Shown one piece after another: positions 27,349 to 37,315 of a stretch of DNA of 64,000 nucleotides. The notes below the pieces were generated by a model that was given only the letters and a program-made list of their open reading frames with translations, was not told the origin of the DNA and searched no databases. The position numbers and the translations under genes were made by a program. Positions within the stretch are counted from its first letter, which is position 1. Each line of letters opens with the position of its first letter. The stretch lies in the NCBI RefSeq assembly GCF_030651915.1, contig NZ_JAUSBV010000002.1, forward strand, positions 510,414 through 574,413, in the 5' to 3' direction. This DNA is from Parvibaculum sp. GTDB taxonomy: Bacteria; Pseudomonadota; Alphaproteobacteria; Parvibaculales; Parvibaculaceae.

Positions 27349-28797
27349 ATGGACAACACCAAGGTTGTCGGCCTTGTGGTCGGGGCGCTGCTGGTGGCGC
27401 TCTCGGTGCTGATGCTGGTGCCGATCCTGGCCGAGCTTGTCGCCAATAGTGGCGACTGGCAGGCCTTTTTGGGATCGGCTGTCGTCACCGGCTTTGTCGG
27501 CGGGGCGCTGATGTTTGCCAACCAGACCGAGGATCGCGATCTCGGTCACCGCGCCACTTTCCTCGTCACCGTGCTCTCCTGGCTTGCGGTCGGCGCCTTT
27601 TCGGCGCTGCCCTTCGCCTTTTCGCGTGTCGGCATGAGCTACACCGATGCCTTTTTCGAGGCCATGTCGGGCTTCACCACCACCGGCGCCACGGTGATGA
27701 TCGGCCTCGACATGACGCCGCCCGGCCTCTTGCTCTGGCGCTCGTTGCTGCAATGGGTCGGCGGCATCGGCATCATCGTCACGGCGGTCGCCATTCTGCC
27801 CTTCCTCCGGGTCGGCGGCATGCAGCTCTTCCGCACCGAGAGCACCGACCGTTCCGACAAGGTGCTGCCGCGCCCCGGCCAGATCGCGGTCGCCATCGGC
27901 GAGGTCTATCTGCTGCTGACGCTGCTCTGCGCGCTTGCCTACATGCTGGCCGGTATGGGGGCCTTCGACGCGCTCAACCATGCGATGACGACGGTCGCCA
28001 CCGCCGGCTATTCGACGCATGACGCTTCATTCGGCTATTTTGACAATGCAATGGCCGAATGGATCGCCGTTATCTTCATGATTTCGGGCGCCGTGCCGCT
28101 GGTGCTCTACATCCATACCGCGCGCGGCAGCGGCGAGACGCTCTGGGGCGACCCGCAGGTGCGCGGCTTCATCACGCTGATCGCCGCCGTCACCATCGTG
28201 ATGGCGCTCTGGCTGGCGGCGCGGGGCGACTATTCCTTCTTCACGGCGCTGCGCTACACCGCCTTCAACGTCACCTCCATCGTCACTACTACGGGCTTTG
28301 CCAGCACCGACTATACGGCCTGGGGGTCATTCGCCATCATGGCCTTCCTCTTCCTGATGTTTCTGGGCGGCTGCACCGGCTCGACCTCGGGCGGCATGAA
28401 GATGTTTCGTCTGCAGGTGCTGGCCATGCTGCTCAGGACGCAGATCCGCCAGACGCTCTATCCGCATGTCGCCCAGACGCTGCGCTACGGCAACCGCACG
28501 GTCAGCCGCGACATCGTCTTCTCGGTGGCGCTGTTTGTTTTCGTCTATCTGGCGTCCATGGTTGTCGTCGCGCTGGCCCTTGCCGCGTTCGGCCTCGACT
28601 TCATCACCGCGCTGTCATCGGCCATCACCTCGATCGCCAATGTGGGCCCCGGCCTCGGGCCCGTTGTCGGCCCCGCCGGTAATTTCGCGTCGCTGCCCGA
28701 TGGCGCCAAATGGATCATGGCCTTCGCCATGCTGCTCGGCCGCCTCGAACTGCTGACGGTGCTCGTCATGTTCTCGAAGGATTACTGGCGGGAGTGA
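27349..28797 (+). CDS. trkH: Trk/Ktr potassium uptake membrane subunit TrkH
   Basis: A 482-aa potassium transporter membrane subunit with about ten helices in four P-loop repeats. The selectivity-filter segments are visible: TTTGATV, TVATAGYST, TTTGFAST and SIANVGPGLG. It needs a cytoplasmic TrkA partner, not present here. The ATG at 27349 is chosen over an open frame to 27184 that lacks homology. The last 22 codons are found again, slightly diverged, at 39036-39104. Confidence 0.95.
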   Translation: MDNTKVVGLVVGALLVALSVLMLVPILAELVANSGDWQAFLGSAVVTGFVGGALMFANQTEDRDLGHRATFLVTVLSWLAVGAFSALPFAFSRVGMSYTDAFFEAMSGFTTTGATVMIGLDMTPPGLLLWRSLLQWVGGIGIIVTAVAILPFLRVGGMQLFRTESTDRSDKVLPRPGQIAVAIGEVYLLLTLLCALAYMLAGMGAFDALNHAMTTVATAGYSTHDASFGYFDNAMAEWIAVIFMISGAVPLVLYIHTARGSGETLWGDPQVRGFITLIAAVTIVMALWLAARGDYSFFTALRYTAFNVTSIVTTTGFASTDYTAWGSFAIMAFLFLMFLGGCTGSTSGGMKMFRLQVLAMLLRTQIRQTLYPHVAQTLRYGNRTVSRDIVFSVALFVFVYLASMVVVALALAAFGLDFITALSSAITSIANVGPGLGPVVGPAGNFASLPDGAKWIMAFAMLLGRLELLTVLVMFSKDYWRE

Positions 28798-28838
28798 GGG
28801 GGCGAAATTGCCGATGGCCGATCCTCCGGGTGCGGCGT

Positions 28839-28867
28839 AGCATCCCGGCGGTGCCAGCCGGGATGCT
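28839..28867. other. 11-bp stem hairpin between trkH and the LuxR-type gene
   Basis: The inverted repeat AGCATCCCGGC/GCCGGGATGCT has a 7-nt loop, 42 nt after the trkH stop and 21 nt before the next start. No T-run follows, so it may be a rho-dependent pause, an mRNA 3' stabiliser or a regulatory structure in the next leader. Confidence 0.5.
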
Positions 28868-28887
28868 GGGGGGTCAAGGGGTCGGCA

Positions 28888-30624
28888 ATGAAGGTTGAGG
28901 ACGGCGACACGCCGGTGGACGAGGCGGCAGGACTGGTCGACCAGGTCTATGCGACCGTGCTGGAGCCCGGCCGCTACGACGAGCTGATGGCCGCCTGGGA
29001 GCGCCACATCGCCGATGCCATCCGCGAGCTCGACGGGCCGGAGGCCGATGCCCAGGGGCCTTCCGGCCGCGACGAGATCGAGCGGCATTTTCTCAACGCC
29101 TTTACCATTCTCGAACGTCTCGGCCGGCCGCTCGAGGACCGGCGTCCGATTGCGGCGCTGGTCGAGGCCGATCCGCGGCCGGCCATGCTGCTCGGAGCGG
29201 GTGGGCGCATCGCCGCTGCAAACGGCGCTTCCGCCGAATTGTTCGGCGCTTCTGCCGGACAATCCCTCGACACGCTGCCGGTCGATGCCGACGGCATGCG
29301 CCAGATCCGCGAGGCGCTGGCGCGCATGGGCGACGAACCGCCGGGACGGCTGCTGGCGGTGGCGCGCGCCTTCTCGGTCCGCGACGGTTCGGCTTTCATC
29401 GTCGCGCTGACGCGCGCGCCGGTGCGCGAGGGCGACGCGCCGCTCGGCCTTCTCGGCGTTGCCGATCTTGCCTGGAACGATCGCATCGGCGCCGTGCTGC
29501 GGCAGGCCTTCGGGCTCAGCGAGGCCGAATGCGAAATCGCCCGCTCGCTGATGGCCGGCGCCTCGGCGCGCGACATCGCCGATGCGCGCAAGAGTTCGAT
29601 CGAGACGGTTCGGACACAGATGAAAGCGGTGCTGCGCAAGACCGAGGCGCATTCGCAGGGCGAGCTGATCCGCATGACGGCGGCGCTGGCGCAATTCGAT
29701 ATGGGCGGCGATGGCCGCATCATGGCGCGCGGGCGGCGTGCCTCGGCGCTGTTCGATGTGTTGCGGCGCGGCCCGCGCAAGCTCGTCTACACGCGGATCG
29801 GTGCGCCGCAGGGCCGGCCGGTGCTGTTCATTCACGGCATGCTCGATGGTTATGCGGCACCGCTCTTCAACCGCGAGGCGCTTGCGGCGCGCAACATCAA
29901 TCTCATCGTTCCGGCGCGTCCCGGTTTCGGCGGATCGGATCACGACGGCGAGGCGGAGGGTGCGCCGGAGCGTTTCGCCGCCGATGCCGAAGCGCTGCTC
30001 GATCATCTCGGCATCGCGCGCTGTCCGGTGCTCGGCCATCTCAGCGGCGCGCTTTATGCCTATGCGATCGCGGCGCGCATGGGGCCGCGTATCCCGCTTG
30101 TTTTCAATGTTTCGGGCACGGTGCCGGTGGTCTCCGGGGCGCAGATTTCGGCATTGGCGCCGCGCCAGCGCATCGTTGCCTATACGACGAAATACGCGCC
30201 GCGCTTCTCGCGGCTGATCCTGCGCGCCGCCGTGGCGCTGATCGACAGCGGCGGCCACCACGCCTTCATGAAGGCGCTCTATGAAAGCGCCGTCGCCGAC
30301 TGGCCGGTGGCGCAGCGAGACGATGTGCTCCCGCATCTCAGCGACGGCTACGACTTCATGGTGGCGCAGGGCTACAAGGCATTCGAGATCGATGCCGGGC
30401 TGTTGATGCAGGACTGGAGCCGCTATGTGGCGCCCGTCAGCCAGCCGGTGGCGCTGCTGCACGGGCCGCACGACCCGGCGGTGCCGGTCTGGTCGGTGCG
30501 CGATTTCGCCGGCCGCTATGCCAATGTCGCGTTGCATGAGGTCGAGAATGCCGGGCAGTTGATCTTCTTCGCCCATCCCGATCTGGTGCTCGACCGGCTG
30601 GAAACCGCGCTCAAGACGTCCTGA
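28888..30624 (+). CDS. LuxR-type HTH regulator fused to an alpha/beta-hydrolase domain
   Basis: A 578-aa fusion: a PAS-like N-terminal region (about 80-190), a LuxR helix-turn-helix (about 203-265, FGLSEAECEIARSLMAG...SSIETVRTQMK) and a C-terminal alpha/beta-hydrolase fold (about 290-575). In the hydrolase the usual nucleophile elbow G-H-S-x-G reads G-H-L-S-G (383-387), with Ser shifted to 386, and the expected catalytic His position is Gln (ENAGQL, Q557). The acid D529 remains. The domain may thus bind a ligand rather than hydrolyse it. The target genes are unknown; the adjacent autotransporter is a candidate but unproven. Confidence 0.85.
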   Translation: MKVEDGDTPVDEAAGLVDQVYATVLEPGRYDELMAAWERHIADAIRELDGPEADAQGPSGRDEIERHFLNAFTILERLGRPLEDRRPIAALVEADPRPAMLLGAGGRIAAANGASAELFGASAGQSLDTLPVDADGMRQIREALARMGDEPPGRLLAVARAFSVRDGSAFIVALTRAPVREGDAPLGLLGVADLAWNDRIGAVLRQAFGLSEAECEIARSLMAGASARDIADARKSSIETVRTQMKAVLRKTEAHSQGELIRMTAALAQFDMGGDGRIMARGRRASALFDVLRRGPRKLVYTRIGAPQGRPVLFIHGMLDGYAAPLFNREALAARNINLIVPARPGFGGSDHDGEAEGAPERFAADAEALLDHLGIARCPVLGHLSGALYAYAIAARMGPRIPLVFNVSGTVPVVSGAQISALAPRQRIVAYTTKYAPRFSRLILRAAVALIDSGGHHAFMKALYESAVADWPVAQRDDVLPHLSDGYDFMVAQGYKAFEIDAGLLMQDWSRYVAPVSQPVALLHGPHDPAVPVWSVRDFAGRYANVALHEVENAGQLIFFAHPDLVLDRLETALKTS

Positions 30625-30650
30625 TTCCAGTGAATTCCGGCCCTGCTTCG

Positions 30651-30674
30651 CGCATACCCCATCCGGGGTATGCG
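30651..30674 (+). terminator. hairpin after the LuxR-hydrolase gene
   Basis: A perfect 10-bp stem CGCATACCCC/GGGGTATGCG with loop ATCC, 27 nt past the stop at 30624, followed by GGGCTTTG. The weak T tract makes termination probable rather than certain. Confidence 0.6.
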
Positions 30675-30765
30675 GGCTTTGCCTCGTCCGGGTCCTACTC
30701 CGCCCATCGAAATTTCCGTCAGCGGGCGCCTGTCGCGTCTGCGCGGCAGGTGGGGGTTATGAGAG

Positions 30766-33700
30766 ATGGGCAAGACGGTCGAACGGCAAATGGCGGCGTC
30801 GCGGCGCAACCGGCGCGGCATGTTGATGGCAACCACGGCGGTGATGGCGCTGATGTCGGCGCCGGCGCTGGCGGTCGACGGGCAATGGCTCGCCAATCCC
30901 GTCAGCGGCAGCTGGAACAGCGGCCTCAACTGGTCGAGCAATCCCAGCGTTCCCGATGGCGCGATTACCTTCGGCAATTCGACCGAGACCACCATCGGCG
31001 TCAACGGCATCCATACGCTCGACAGCATCACCTTCGGCAACCCGTCCGATGCCTTCACCATCAATCTGAATGCCAGTGCCAGGTTCTCGTTCGAGGGCGA
31101 CGGCATCGTCAACGACGGCATCGAGACCCAGACGTTCAACACCAACAACAGCAGTACGAGCATTCGCTTCTTCAACGACTCGACCGCGGGCACCAACACG
31201 GAGTTCAACATCAATTCCGGGGGGATCTACTTCTTCAACAACAGCTCGGCCGCCGGAAGTTCGATCACGAGCACCGATCTGATCCATTTCGGGTTCACGG
31301 CGACCGCGGGCAATGCCACCATCGTCAACGATGCGTTCGGCTCGCTGCTTTTCTACGACGAGACAAGCGCAGGCGCGTCCACGATCACCAACAACAGCTA
31401 CATGGCGGCCTCGGGAACCGTCACGCTCGGCACGGCGACAATCGGAAACGCCGCCCAAATGGACCTTTCCGAAGAGGCCACCGCAGGTTCTGCTTCGCTG
31501 ACCCTTCTGAACGACAGCATCACGACCTTCCGGGACGATGCCACGGCGGGCACCTCCACGATTTCGGCTGAGGCCGGCAGCGCGCTGAACTTCAGGAACA
31601 ATGCGACGGCGGCATCGTCGGGAATCGACAATTCGGGCGAAGTCAATTTCGAGGACGACAGCACGGCGGGCGGCGCAACGATTACCGTCCAGAATGGCGG
31701 CTCGGTGCAGTTCTTCGACGACGCCACCGGCGGCACGGCGCAGATCGACATTCTCAACGGCGCGGTCTCGTTCGACCACACGTCGAATGCTGGCGCGGCG
31801 ACCATTTACAATGACTACGATCTGAACTTTCTGACGGAGAGTTCAGCCGGGTCAGCGACGATCACCAACGACGTCGAAGGCGTGGTCCGATTCGGTTCCG
31901 ATTCGACGGCGGCATCGTCGGAAATCGGCAATTCGGGCGAAGTCAATTTCGAGGACGACAGCACGGCGGGCGGCGCCACGATCACGACCCGCAATGGCGG
32001 CGCTCTCAACTTCATCGCCAATGCCATTGCCGGTACCGCCGGCCTGATCTTCGAGCATGGCGCAACCGGCGTCTTCGACGATAACAGTTCGGCCGAAAAT
32101 GCCGTCGTCGATGTCCAGGGCGACGGCGTCGATTACGCCGAGCTTTATTTCCGCGGCAATGCCAGTGCCGGCGCCGCGACCATCGAAGTCGGCGGCTATA
32201 TCGATTTCGAGGACAACTCGACAGCCGGCACCGCCGAAATCACCAACACCGCCGATGGCAGCACGCGCTTCTACAATTCATCGACGGCCGGCGGCGCCAG
32301 TTTCATCAACAATGGCGGCCTTGCCTTCACCGATGACAGTTCGGCGGATGAAGCGAGCATCGAAAACAACGAGGTTCTGACCTTCTCCGGTTCGGCCAGC
32401 GGCGGCACCGCCGTCATCGTCAACAACAACATGGCCGAGTTCACGCAGAGTTCCACCGCCGGCAGCGCCGAAATCGAGAACGAAGGCGATCTCTTCTTCC
32501 GCGACACGGCCTCGGCGGGCGATGCCGTCATCACCACGACCAATGGCGGCACGGTCGATTTCCGCAACGCGGCGACGGGCGGCACGGCGCAGTTCATTGT
32601 CGAGGCCGGCGGTATCTTCACGACTGAAAATCTCGTCGCGGCCAGTCTCGAAGTCGGCTCGATCGCCGGCGCCGGCGATTTCACGCTCGGTCTCGGCAAG
32701 GAACTTGTCGTCGGCGGCAACGATCTCTCGACCGAGGTTTCGGGCGTCATTTCGGGCATCGGCGGTTCGCTGACCAAGACCGGCACCGGCATATTGATCC
32801 TCTCGGGCATCAACACGCTGACCGGCGGTACCTCCGTTCAGGGCGGTATGCTGGTCGTCAATGGCGTCCTGCCCGACGTCTCGGTGTCCGGCGGCGGCAC
32901 GCTGGGCGGTAGCGGCCCCGTCACCGGCTCGATCAACACACTGATCGGCGGCATCATCGCGCCGGGCAATTCGATCGGCACGCTGCAGGCCGACAATGTT
33001 GCCTTCGCCGCCGGCAGCTTCTTCGATGTCGAGGTCGACGATGCCGGCAACAGCGATCTGCTGCAGGTCGACAATGAGGCGACGATCAATGGCGGCACGG
33101 TGCGCGTCTTCGCCGAAGCCGGCACTTACGCGCCGAGCACGCTCTACACGATCCTCACCGCCAATGATGTCGTCGGCACCTTCGACGATGTCACCTCGAA
33201 CTTCGCCTTCCTGTCGCCGACACTCAGCTACGACACCAACAATGTCTTCCTGACGCTCGATCTCGTCGCGGCCTTCCAGGATGCGGCGCGCACGCCCAAC
33301 CAGTTCAACGTCGCCGGCGCGGCCGATGCGCTGGGCGGCGGCAACGATATTTACGATGAAATCCTGGTGATGACCGAGGATGAGGCGCGCGCCGCTTTCG
33401 ATGCGCTGTCGGGCGAGACGCATGCCAGCGCCAAAACCGCCTTCTTCCATTCGGCGCAGCAGATTCGCGAAGCGCTGCTGGCGCGTCTCAGGACGTTGTT
33501 CGGCGGCGGTACGCAAACGGCGGCGCTGGCCTATGTGCCGGCGGCGGGCGATGAGATGCGCGACGGTTCGGGAAGCGTCGTCTGGGGTCATGTTTTCGGT
33601 TCATGGGGCGAGACCGACAGCAACGGCAATGCAGCCGATCTCGATCGTTCCGCGGCCGGTATCCTGGGCGGTGCCGACAAGGCGCTCGGCGAAAACAGCC

Positions 33701-34386
33701 GCATCGGCCTCGCGCTCGGCTACAGCCGATCGACATTCGATGTCGATGCGCGGCGTTCCTCGGGCGAGAGCGACAATTTCCACATCGCCGGCTATGCCGG
33801 CATGAAGCTCGGCGCCGCCGATCTCAAGGGCACGCTTGCCTATAGCTATCAGCAGGCCGAGACCACACGCACAGTCGTGGTCGGCGGCCTCACCAACCGC
33901 CTGAGCGCCGATTACGACGCCCACACGCTGCAGGCGGCGGCCGAAATCGGCACGGACCTCGCGCGCGGTTCGGCGGTGTTCACACCCTTTGCCGGGTTGG
34001 CGGTCGTTCATGTCGAGACGGAGGGCTTTACCGAACGCGGCGGCCCGGCGGCGCTCACCGTTGCCGGCGACGGCCACACCACCGGCATCTCGACGCTCGG
34101 CCTCAGGGCGCGGCGCGAAAGCGAAAACGTCGCCCTTCACGGCGCGCTCGCCTGGCGTCATGCCTTTGGCGATGTCGACCCCTCGGCCCGTGCCGCTTTC
34201 GCCTCGGCGCCCGCCGGCACCTTCACGGTGCAGGGTGCGCCGATCTCGAAAGACGCGCTGGCGTTCGAGGCCGGTATCGACATGAAGCTCGGTGCGCGAA
34301 CCGTGCTGACGCTTGGCTATGCCGGCGAATACGGCACGGATGCGCAGGATCACGGGTTGAAAGCCGAGCTCGCCATCCGCTTCTGA
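30766..34386 (+). CDS. type V autotransporter with repetitive passenger
   Basis: A 1206-aa secreted protein. A long signal peptide (about 1-36, ending APALA) precedes a passenger (about 37-900) made of imperfect 20-25-residue repeats of the type F-x-D-x-STAG-x-A-x-I-x-N-x-G, which should form a beta-helix. An autotransporter-associated repeat (LTKTGTGILILSGINTLTGG, about 663-682) follows, and a C-terminal beta-barrel (about 925-1206) ends in Phe (ELAIRF). The passenger has no Cys and no recognisable protease motif, so adhesin-like or structural function is likely. Start ATG 30766; an in-frame ATG at 30790 is possible. Confidence 0.92.
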   Translation: MGKTVERQMAASRRNRRGMLMATTAVMALMSAPALAVDGQWLANPVSGSWNSGLNWSSNPSVPDGAITFGNSTETTIGVNGIHTLDSITFGNPSDAFTINLNASARFSFEGDGIVNDGIETQTFNTNNSSTSIRFFNDSTAGTNTEFNINSGGIYFFNNSSAAGSSITSTDLIHFGFTATAGNATIVNDAFGSLLFYDETSAGASTITNNSYMAASGTVTLGTATIGNAAQMDLSEEATAGSASLTLLNDSITTFRDDATAGTSTISAEAGSALNFRNNATAASSGIDNSGEVNFEDDSTAGGATITVQNGGSVQFFDDATGGTAQIDILNGAVSFDHTSNAGAATIYNDYDLNFLTESSAGSATITNDVEGVVRFGSDSTAASSEIGNSGEVNFEDDSTAGGATITTRNGGALNFIANAIAGTAGLIFEHGATGVFDDNSSAENAVVDVQGDGVDYAELYFRGNASAGAATIEVGGYIDFEDNSTAGTAEITNTADGSTRFYNSSTAGGASFINNGGLAFTDDSSADEASIENNEVLTFSGSASGGTAVIVNNNMAEFTQSSTAGSAEIENEGDLFFRDTASAGDAVITTTNGGTVDFRNAATGGTAQFIVEAGGIFTTENLVAASLEVGSIAGAGDFTLGLGKELVVGGNDLSTEVSGVISGIGGSLTKTGTGILILSGINTLTGGTSVQGGMLVVNGVLPDVSVSGGGTLGGSGPVTGSINTLIGGIIAPGNSIGTLQADNVAFAAGSFFDVEVDDAGNSDLLQVDNEATINGGTVRVFAEAGTYAPSTLYTILTANDVVGTFDDVTSNFAFLSPTLSYDTNNVFLTLDLVAAFQDAARTPNQFNVAGAADALGGGNDIYDEILVMTEDEARAAFDALSGETHASAKTAFFHSAQQIREALLARLRTLFGGGTQTAALAYVPAAGDEMRDGSGSVVWGHVFGSWGETDSNGNAADLDRSAAGILGGADKALGENSRIGLALGYSRSTFDVDARRSSGESDNFHIAGYAGMKLGAADLKGTLAYSYQQAETTRTVVVGGLTNRLSADYDAHTLQAAAEIGTDLARGSAVFTPFAGLAVVHVETEGFTERGGPAALTVAGDGHTTGISTLGLRARRESENVALHGALAWRHAFGDVDPSARAAFASAPAGTFTVQGAPISKDALAFEAGIDMKLGARTVLTLGYAGEYGTDAQDHGLKAELAIRF
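31605..31682 (+). repeat. passenger coding repeat, copy 1
   Basis: About 78 bp, nearly identical (a few substitutions) to 31905-31982. The two copies are exactly 300 bp apart, i.e. 100 codons, inside the autotransporter passenger. Far more similar than the other repeats, so a recent duplication or gene conversion. Confidence 0.8.
31905..31982 (+). repeat. passenger coding repeat, copy 2
   Basis: Second copy of the 78-bp in-frame repeat at 31605-31682, encoding the segment around GEVNFEDDSTAGGATI. Confidence 0.8.
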
Positions 34387-34399
34387 GGGCAGGGGGGAC

Positions 34400-34426
34400 G
34401 GATGCGCGCCTCAGGGGCGCGCATCC
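34400..34426. terminator. hairpin between convergent autotransporter and cysA
   Basis: An 11-bp perfect stem GGATGCGCGCC/GGCGCGCATCC with a 5-nt loop that includes the cysA stop codon. It sits 14 nt past the autotransporter stop. No clear T-run on either strand; a possible bidirectional terminator. Confidence 0.55.
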
Positions 34427-35529
34427 GCTTTCGGTGACGGGAAGACGCGGGCCGAGGTGGCGCGCACGAAGACGCCCTGACCGATCCTGATTTCGCCGCC
34501 CTCGAACAGCTCGCGCGGCACCGAAATCTCGATACGGTCGCGATGGCCCTCGATCGACAGTTCGACGGTGATCGCCGGGCCGAAGGGCCGCACATTGCGC
34601 ACCAGCGCCGGCACGCCTTCGGCAATGTCGCGCGACACGATCTCGATTTCATGGCCGCGCACATAGGCCAGCGCCGGGCCGCTATAGGTCTCGTCGGCCT
34701 CGGCGAGCGGCAACTGGCTGCCCAGCACGCGCGCCTCGCCCTCCGTCGCCGTCACCTCGAAACGCGCGACGCCGCCGAGGAATTCGCAGACATAGGGCGT
34801 TGCCGGTTCTTCGTAGATTTCGACCGGTGTGCCGATCTGCTCGATTTCACCGTCGCGCATGATGACGACCCGATCGGCCAGTTCCAGCGCCTCTTCCTGG
34901 TCGTGGGTGACGAAGATCGTCGTCAGGCCGGTCTCGGTGTGAATTTCGCGCAGCCAGCGGCGCAGTTCCTTGCGCACTTTCGCATCGAGCGCGCCGAAGG
35001 GCTCGTCGAGCAGCAGCACATTGGGTTCGATGGCCAGCGCGCGCGCCAGCGCCACGCGCTGGCGCTGGCCGCCGGAAAGCTGGCTCGGGAAGCGCGTTTC
35101 AAGTCCCGGCAGTTGCACCAGTTCCAGCAGACGGCGCACCCGGCGGGCGATCTCGCCGGCACGCGGGCGTTCGCCGCGCGGCCGGACGCGCAGCCCGAAA
35201 GCGACATTGTCGAACACCGTCATGTGACGGAAGAGCGCATATTGCTGGAAGACGAAGCCGACGCGGCGCGCGCGCAAGCTGAGCGTCGTCGCGTCCTCGC
35301 CGTCGAAGCGGATCGTGCCTTCCTCCGTCGCCGTCAGCCCGGCAATGGCGCGCAGCAGCGTCGTCTTGCCGGAGCCGGAGGGCCCGAGCAGCGCCAGCAA
35401 TTCGCCGGGCCGCACCGTCAGCGAGACATTGTTGAGCGCGGCGAAGGAACCGTAGGACTTGCCCAGCTCCTCGACATCGATGCGGACCGGCGCGCGATGG
35501 ATGGCGTCCTCGTTCTGATATCCCCGCAT
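34411..35529 (-). CDS. cysA: sulfate/thiosulfate ABC transporter ATPase
   Basis: A 372-aa ATPase of the sulfate importer. Walker A GPSGSGKT (about 49-56), Q-loop FVFQQYALF, signature LSGGQRQR, Walker [12 protein letters not shown], then a C-terminal TOBE-like regulatory domain. Last gene of sbp-cysT-cysW-cysA; one base separates the cysW stop from this ATG (TAGGATG). A longer frame to 35778 is inside cysW and rejected. Confidence 0.95.
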   Translation of the reverse strand: MRGYQNEDAIHRAPVRIDVEELGKSYGSFAALNNVSLTVRPGELLALLGPSGSGKTTLLRAIAGLTATEEGTIRFDGEDATTLSLRARRVGFVFQQYALFRHMTVFDNVAFGLRVRPRGERPRAGEIARRVRRLLELVQLPGLETRFPSQLSGGQRQRVALARALAIEPNVLLLDEPFGALDAKVRKELRRWLREIHTETGLTTIFVTHDQEEALELADRVVIMRDGEIEQIGTPVEIYEEPATPYVCEFLGGVARFEVTATEGEARVLGSQLPLAEADETYSGPALAYVRGHEIEIVSRDIAEGVPALVRNVRPFGPAITVELSIEGHRDRIEISVPRELFEGGEIRIGQGVFVRATSARVFPSPKADARP

Positions 35530-35530
35530 C

Positions 35531-36442
35531 CTAGTGCCGTCCGCTCGCGGCAAGTTCACCACCGTAGCGCCACTCGAGCGCGGATTTGAGGACGAGGGTG
35601 ACGAGGGCGAGGAGGGCCAGAAGCGTGGCAACCGCAAAGGCGGCAACGAAATTGTATTCATTGTAGAGGATCTCCACATGAAGAGGCATGGTGTTGGTCT
35701 TGCCGCGAATGTGACCGGAGACGACCGAGACGGCGCCGAACTCGCCCATCGCGCGGGCATTGCAGAGCAGCACGCCATAGAGGAGCGCCCATTTGACGTT
35801 GGGCAGCGTCACGCTCCAGAAAGTGCGCAGTCCGCCGGCGCCGAGCGAGAGCGCGGCTTCTTCTTCCGCCGTGCCCTGCTGTTCCATCAGCGGAATCAGC
35901 TGGCGGGCGACGAAGGGAAAGGTGACGAAGATGGTGGCGAGCACGATGCCCGGCACGGCAAAGACGATCTGGTAGCCGTTGGCGATCAGCCAGGGGCCGA
36001 TAAAACCGTAGGAGCCGAAGAGCAGGATATAGACGAGGCCCGAAATCACCGGCGACACAGAGAAGGGCAGGTCGATCAGCGTGATCAGGAACGACTTGCC
36101 CCTGAACTGGAACTTGGCGATCGCCCAGGAGGCGACGAGGCCGAAGAGCAGATTGGCCGGCACCGAAATCGCGGCGACGAACAGCGTCAGCCGCACGGCC
36201 GATAGCGCATCGGGCTCGACCAGGGCCGCCAGGAAGGGTTCGACGCCGCGCCGGAAGGCTTCGGCGAAGACGGCGGCCAGCGGCAGCGCCAGCATCAGCG
36301 CCAGAAAGGCGACGGCGATGGCGATCAGGCCGAACCTGACCCACAACACTTCGCTGAGCGGCGTGCGGAAGCGCGCCCGCGGCGGCGGCGGATTGCCGGC
36401 GGGAATGCGCGCGATCTCGATGGCGAGCGGATCGGGTGTCAC
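35531..36442 (-). CDS. cysW: sulfate ABC transporter permease CysW
   Basis: A 303-aa inner-membrane permease with six hydrophobic helices and the EAA loop ([17 protein letters not shown]). [19 protein letters not shown] is characteristic of CysW. It is 12 nt downstream of cysT and heterodimerises with it. Confidence 0.95.
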   Translation of the reverse strand: MTPDPLAIEIARIPAGNPPPPRARFRTPLSEVLWVRFGLIAIAVAFLALMLALPLAAVFAEAFRRGVEPFLAALVEPDALSAVRLTLFVAAISVPANLLFGLVASWAIAKFQFRGKSFLITLIDLPFSVSPVISGLVYILLFGSYGFIGPWLIANGYQIVFAVPGIVLATIFVTFPFVARQLIPLMEQQGTAEEEAALSLGAGGLRTFWSVTLPNVKWALLYGVLLCNARAMGEFGAVSVVSGHIRGKTNTMPLHVEILYNEYNFVAAFAVATLLALLALVTLVLKSALEWRYGGELAASGRH

Positions 36443-36454
36443 GGGTTTCGTCTC

Positions 36455-37309
36455 CTAGCCGGCAAACCCGATGCGCCGGCGGTTCCACGCCTGCAGCAGG
36501 TTGATGACGAAAAGCAGCGCGAAGGAAATCACCAGCATCACGGCGGCCACCGCGGTTGCGCCGGCATAGTTGAATTCCTCGAGCCGGATGACGATCAGCA
36601 GCGGCGCGATTTCCGACACATAGGGAATGTTGCCGGCGATGAAGATCACCGAGCCGTATTCGCCGACGCCGCGCGCAAAGGCCAGCGCAAAGCCGGTCAG
36701 CAGCGGCGGCATCAATGTCGGCAGCACAATGCGCCGGATGGTCTGGAAGCGCGTGGCGCCGAGCGTGGCCGAGGCTTCCTCCAACTCCTTGTCGAAATCG
36801 GCCAGCACCGGCTGCACCGTGCGGACGACGAAAGGCAGACCGATAAAGACCAGCGCCACGACGATGCCGAGCGGCGTGAAGGCGACCTTCAGCCCGAGCG
36901 GCACCAGAAAGCTGCCGAGCCAGCCGTTCGGCGCATAAAGGGCGGTGAAGGCGAGGCCGGCAACGGCGGTCGGCAGCGCGAAGGGCAGGTCGATTGCCGC
37001 ATCGAGCAGGCGCTTGCCCGGAAAGCTGTAGCGCACCAGCACCCAGGCGACGAGCAGGCCGAACGCCACGTTGAGGCCGGCTGCGATCAGCGCCGTGCCA
37101 AAGCTCAGCTTCAGCGCCGCCACGGTGCGCGCGTCCGATGCCAGCCGCCAGAATTCCGTCCAGCCGAGACCGGCCGAGGTGATGAAGACGCCGGCCAGCG
37201 GGATCAGGATGATCAGGCTCAGCCAGGTCAGCGTCAGCCCCATGGTCAGGCCGAAACCCGGCAGCACCGAAGGCGCGGGACGCGGGAGGGCGAATATCGC
37301 GTGGGTCAT
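36455..37309 (-). CDS. cysT: sulfate ABC transporter permease CysT
   Basis: A 284-aa permease with six helices, the EAA loop EEASATLGATRFQTI, and the CysT-type segment GVGEYGSVIFIAGNIP. It follows sbp by 6 nt. Confidence 0.95.
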   Translation of the reverse strand: MTHAIFALPRPAPSVLPGFGLTMGLTLTWLSLIILIPLAGVFITSAGLGWTEFWRLASDARTVAALKLSFGTALIAAGLNVAFGLLVAWVLVRYSFPGKRLLDAAIDLPFALPTAVAGLAFTALYAPNGWLGSFLVPLGLKVAFTPLGIVVALVFIGLPFVVRTVQPVLADFDKELEEASATLGATRFQTIRRIVLPTLMPPLLTGFALAFARGVGEYGSVIFIAGNIPYVSEIAPLLIVIRLEEFNYAGATAVAAVMLVISFALLFVINLLQAWNRRRIGFAG

Positions 37310-37315
37310 TTTCGT

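Noticed and set aside
27160-28020. N-terminal extension of the mcd frame over trkH
   Set aside because: Low-complexity His/Arg-rich translation antisense to trkH; the ATG at 27159 gives the known Mcd length.
28615-30576. 653-codon minus-strand open frame over trkH and the LuxR-hydrolase gene
   Set aside because: Shadow composition and it spans two real genes on the other strand.
31140-32600. Regular repeats that might suggest a CRISPR array
   Set aside because: They are in-frame coding repeats of the autotransporter passenger, imperfect, without unique spacers of fixed length.
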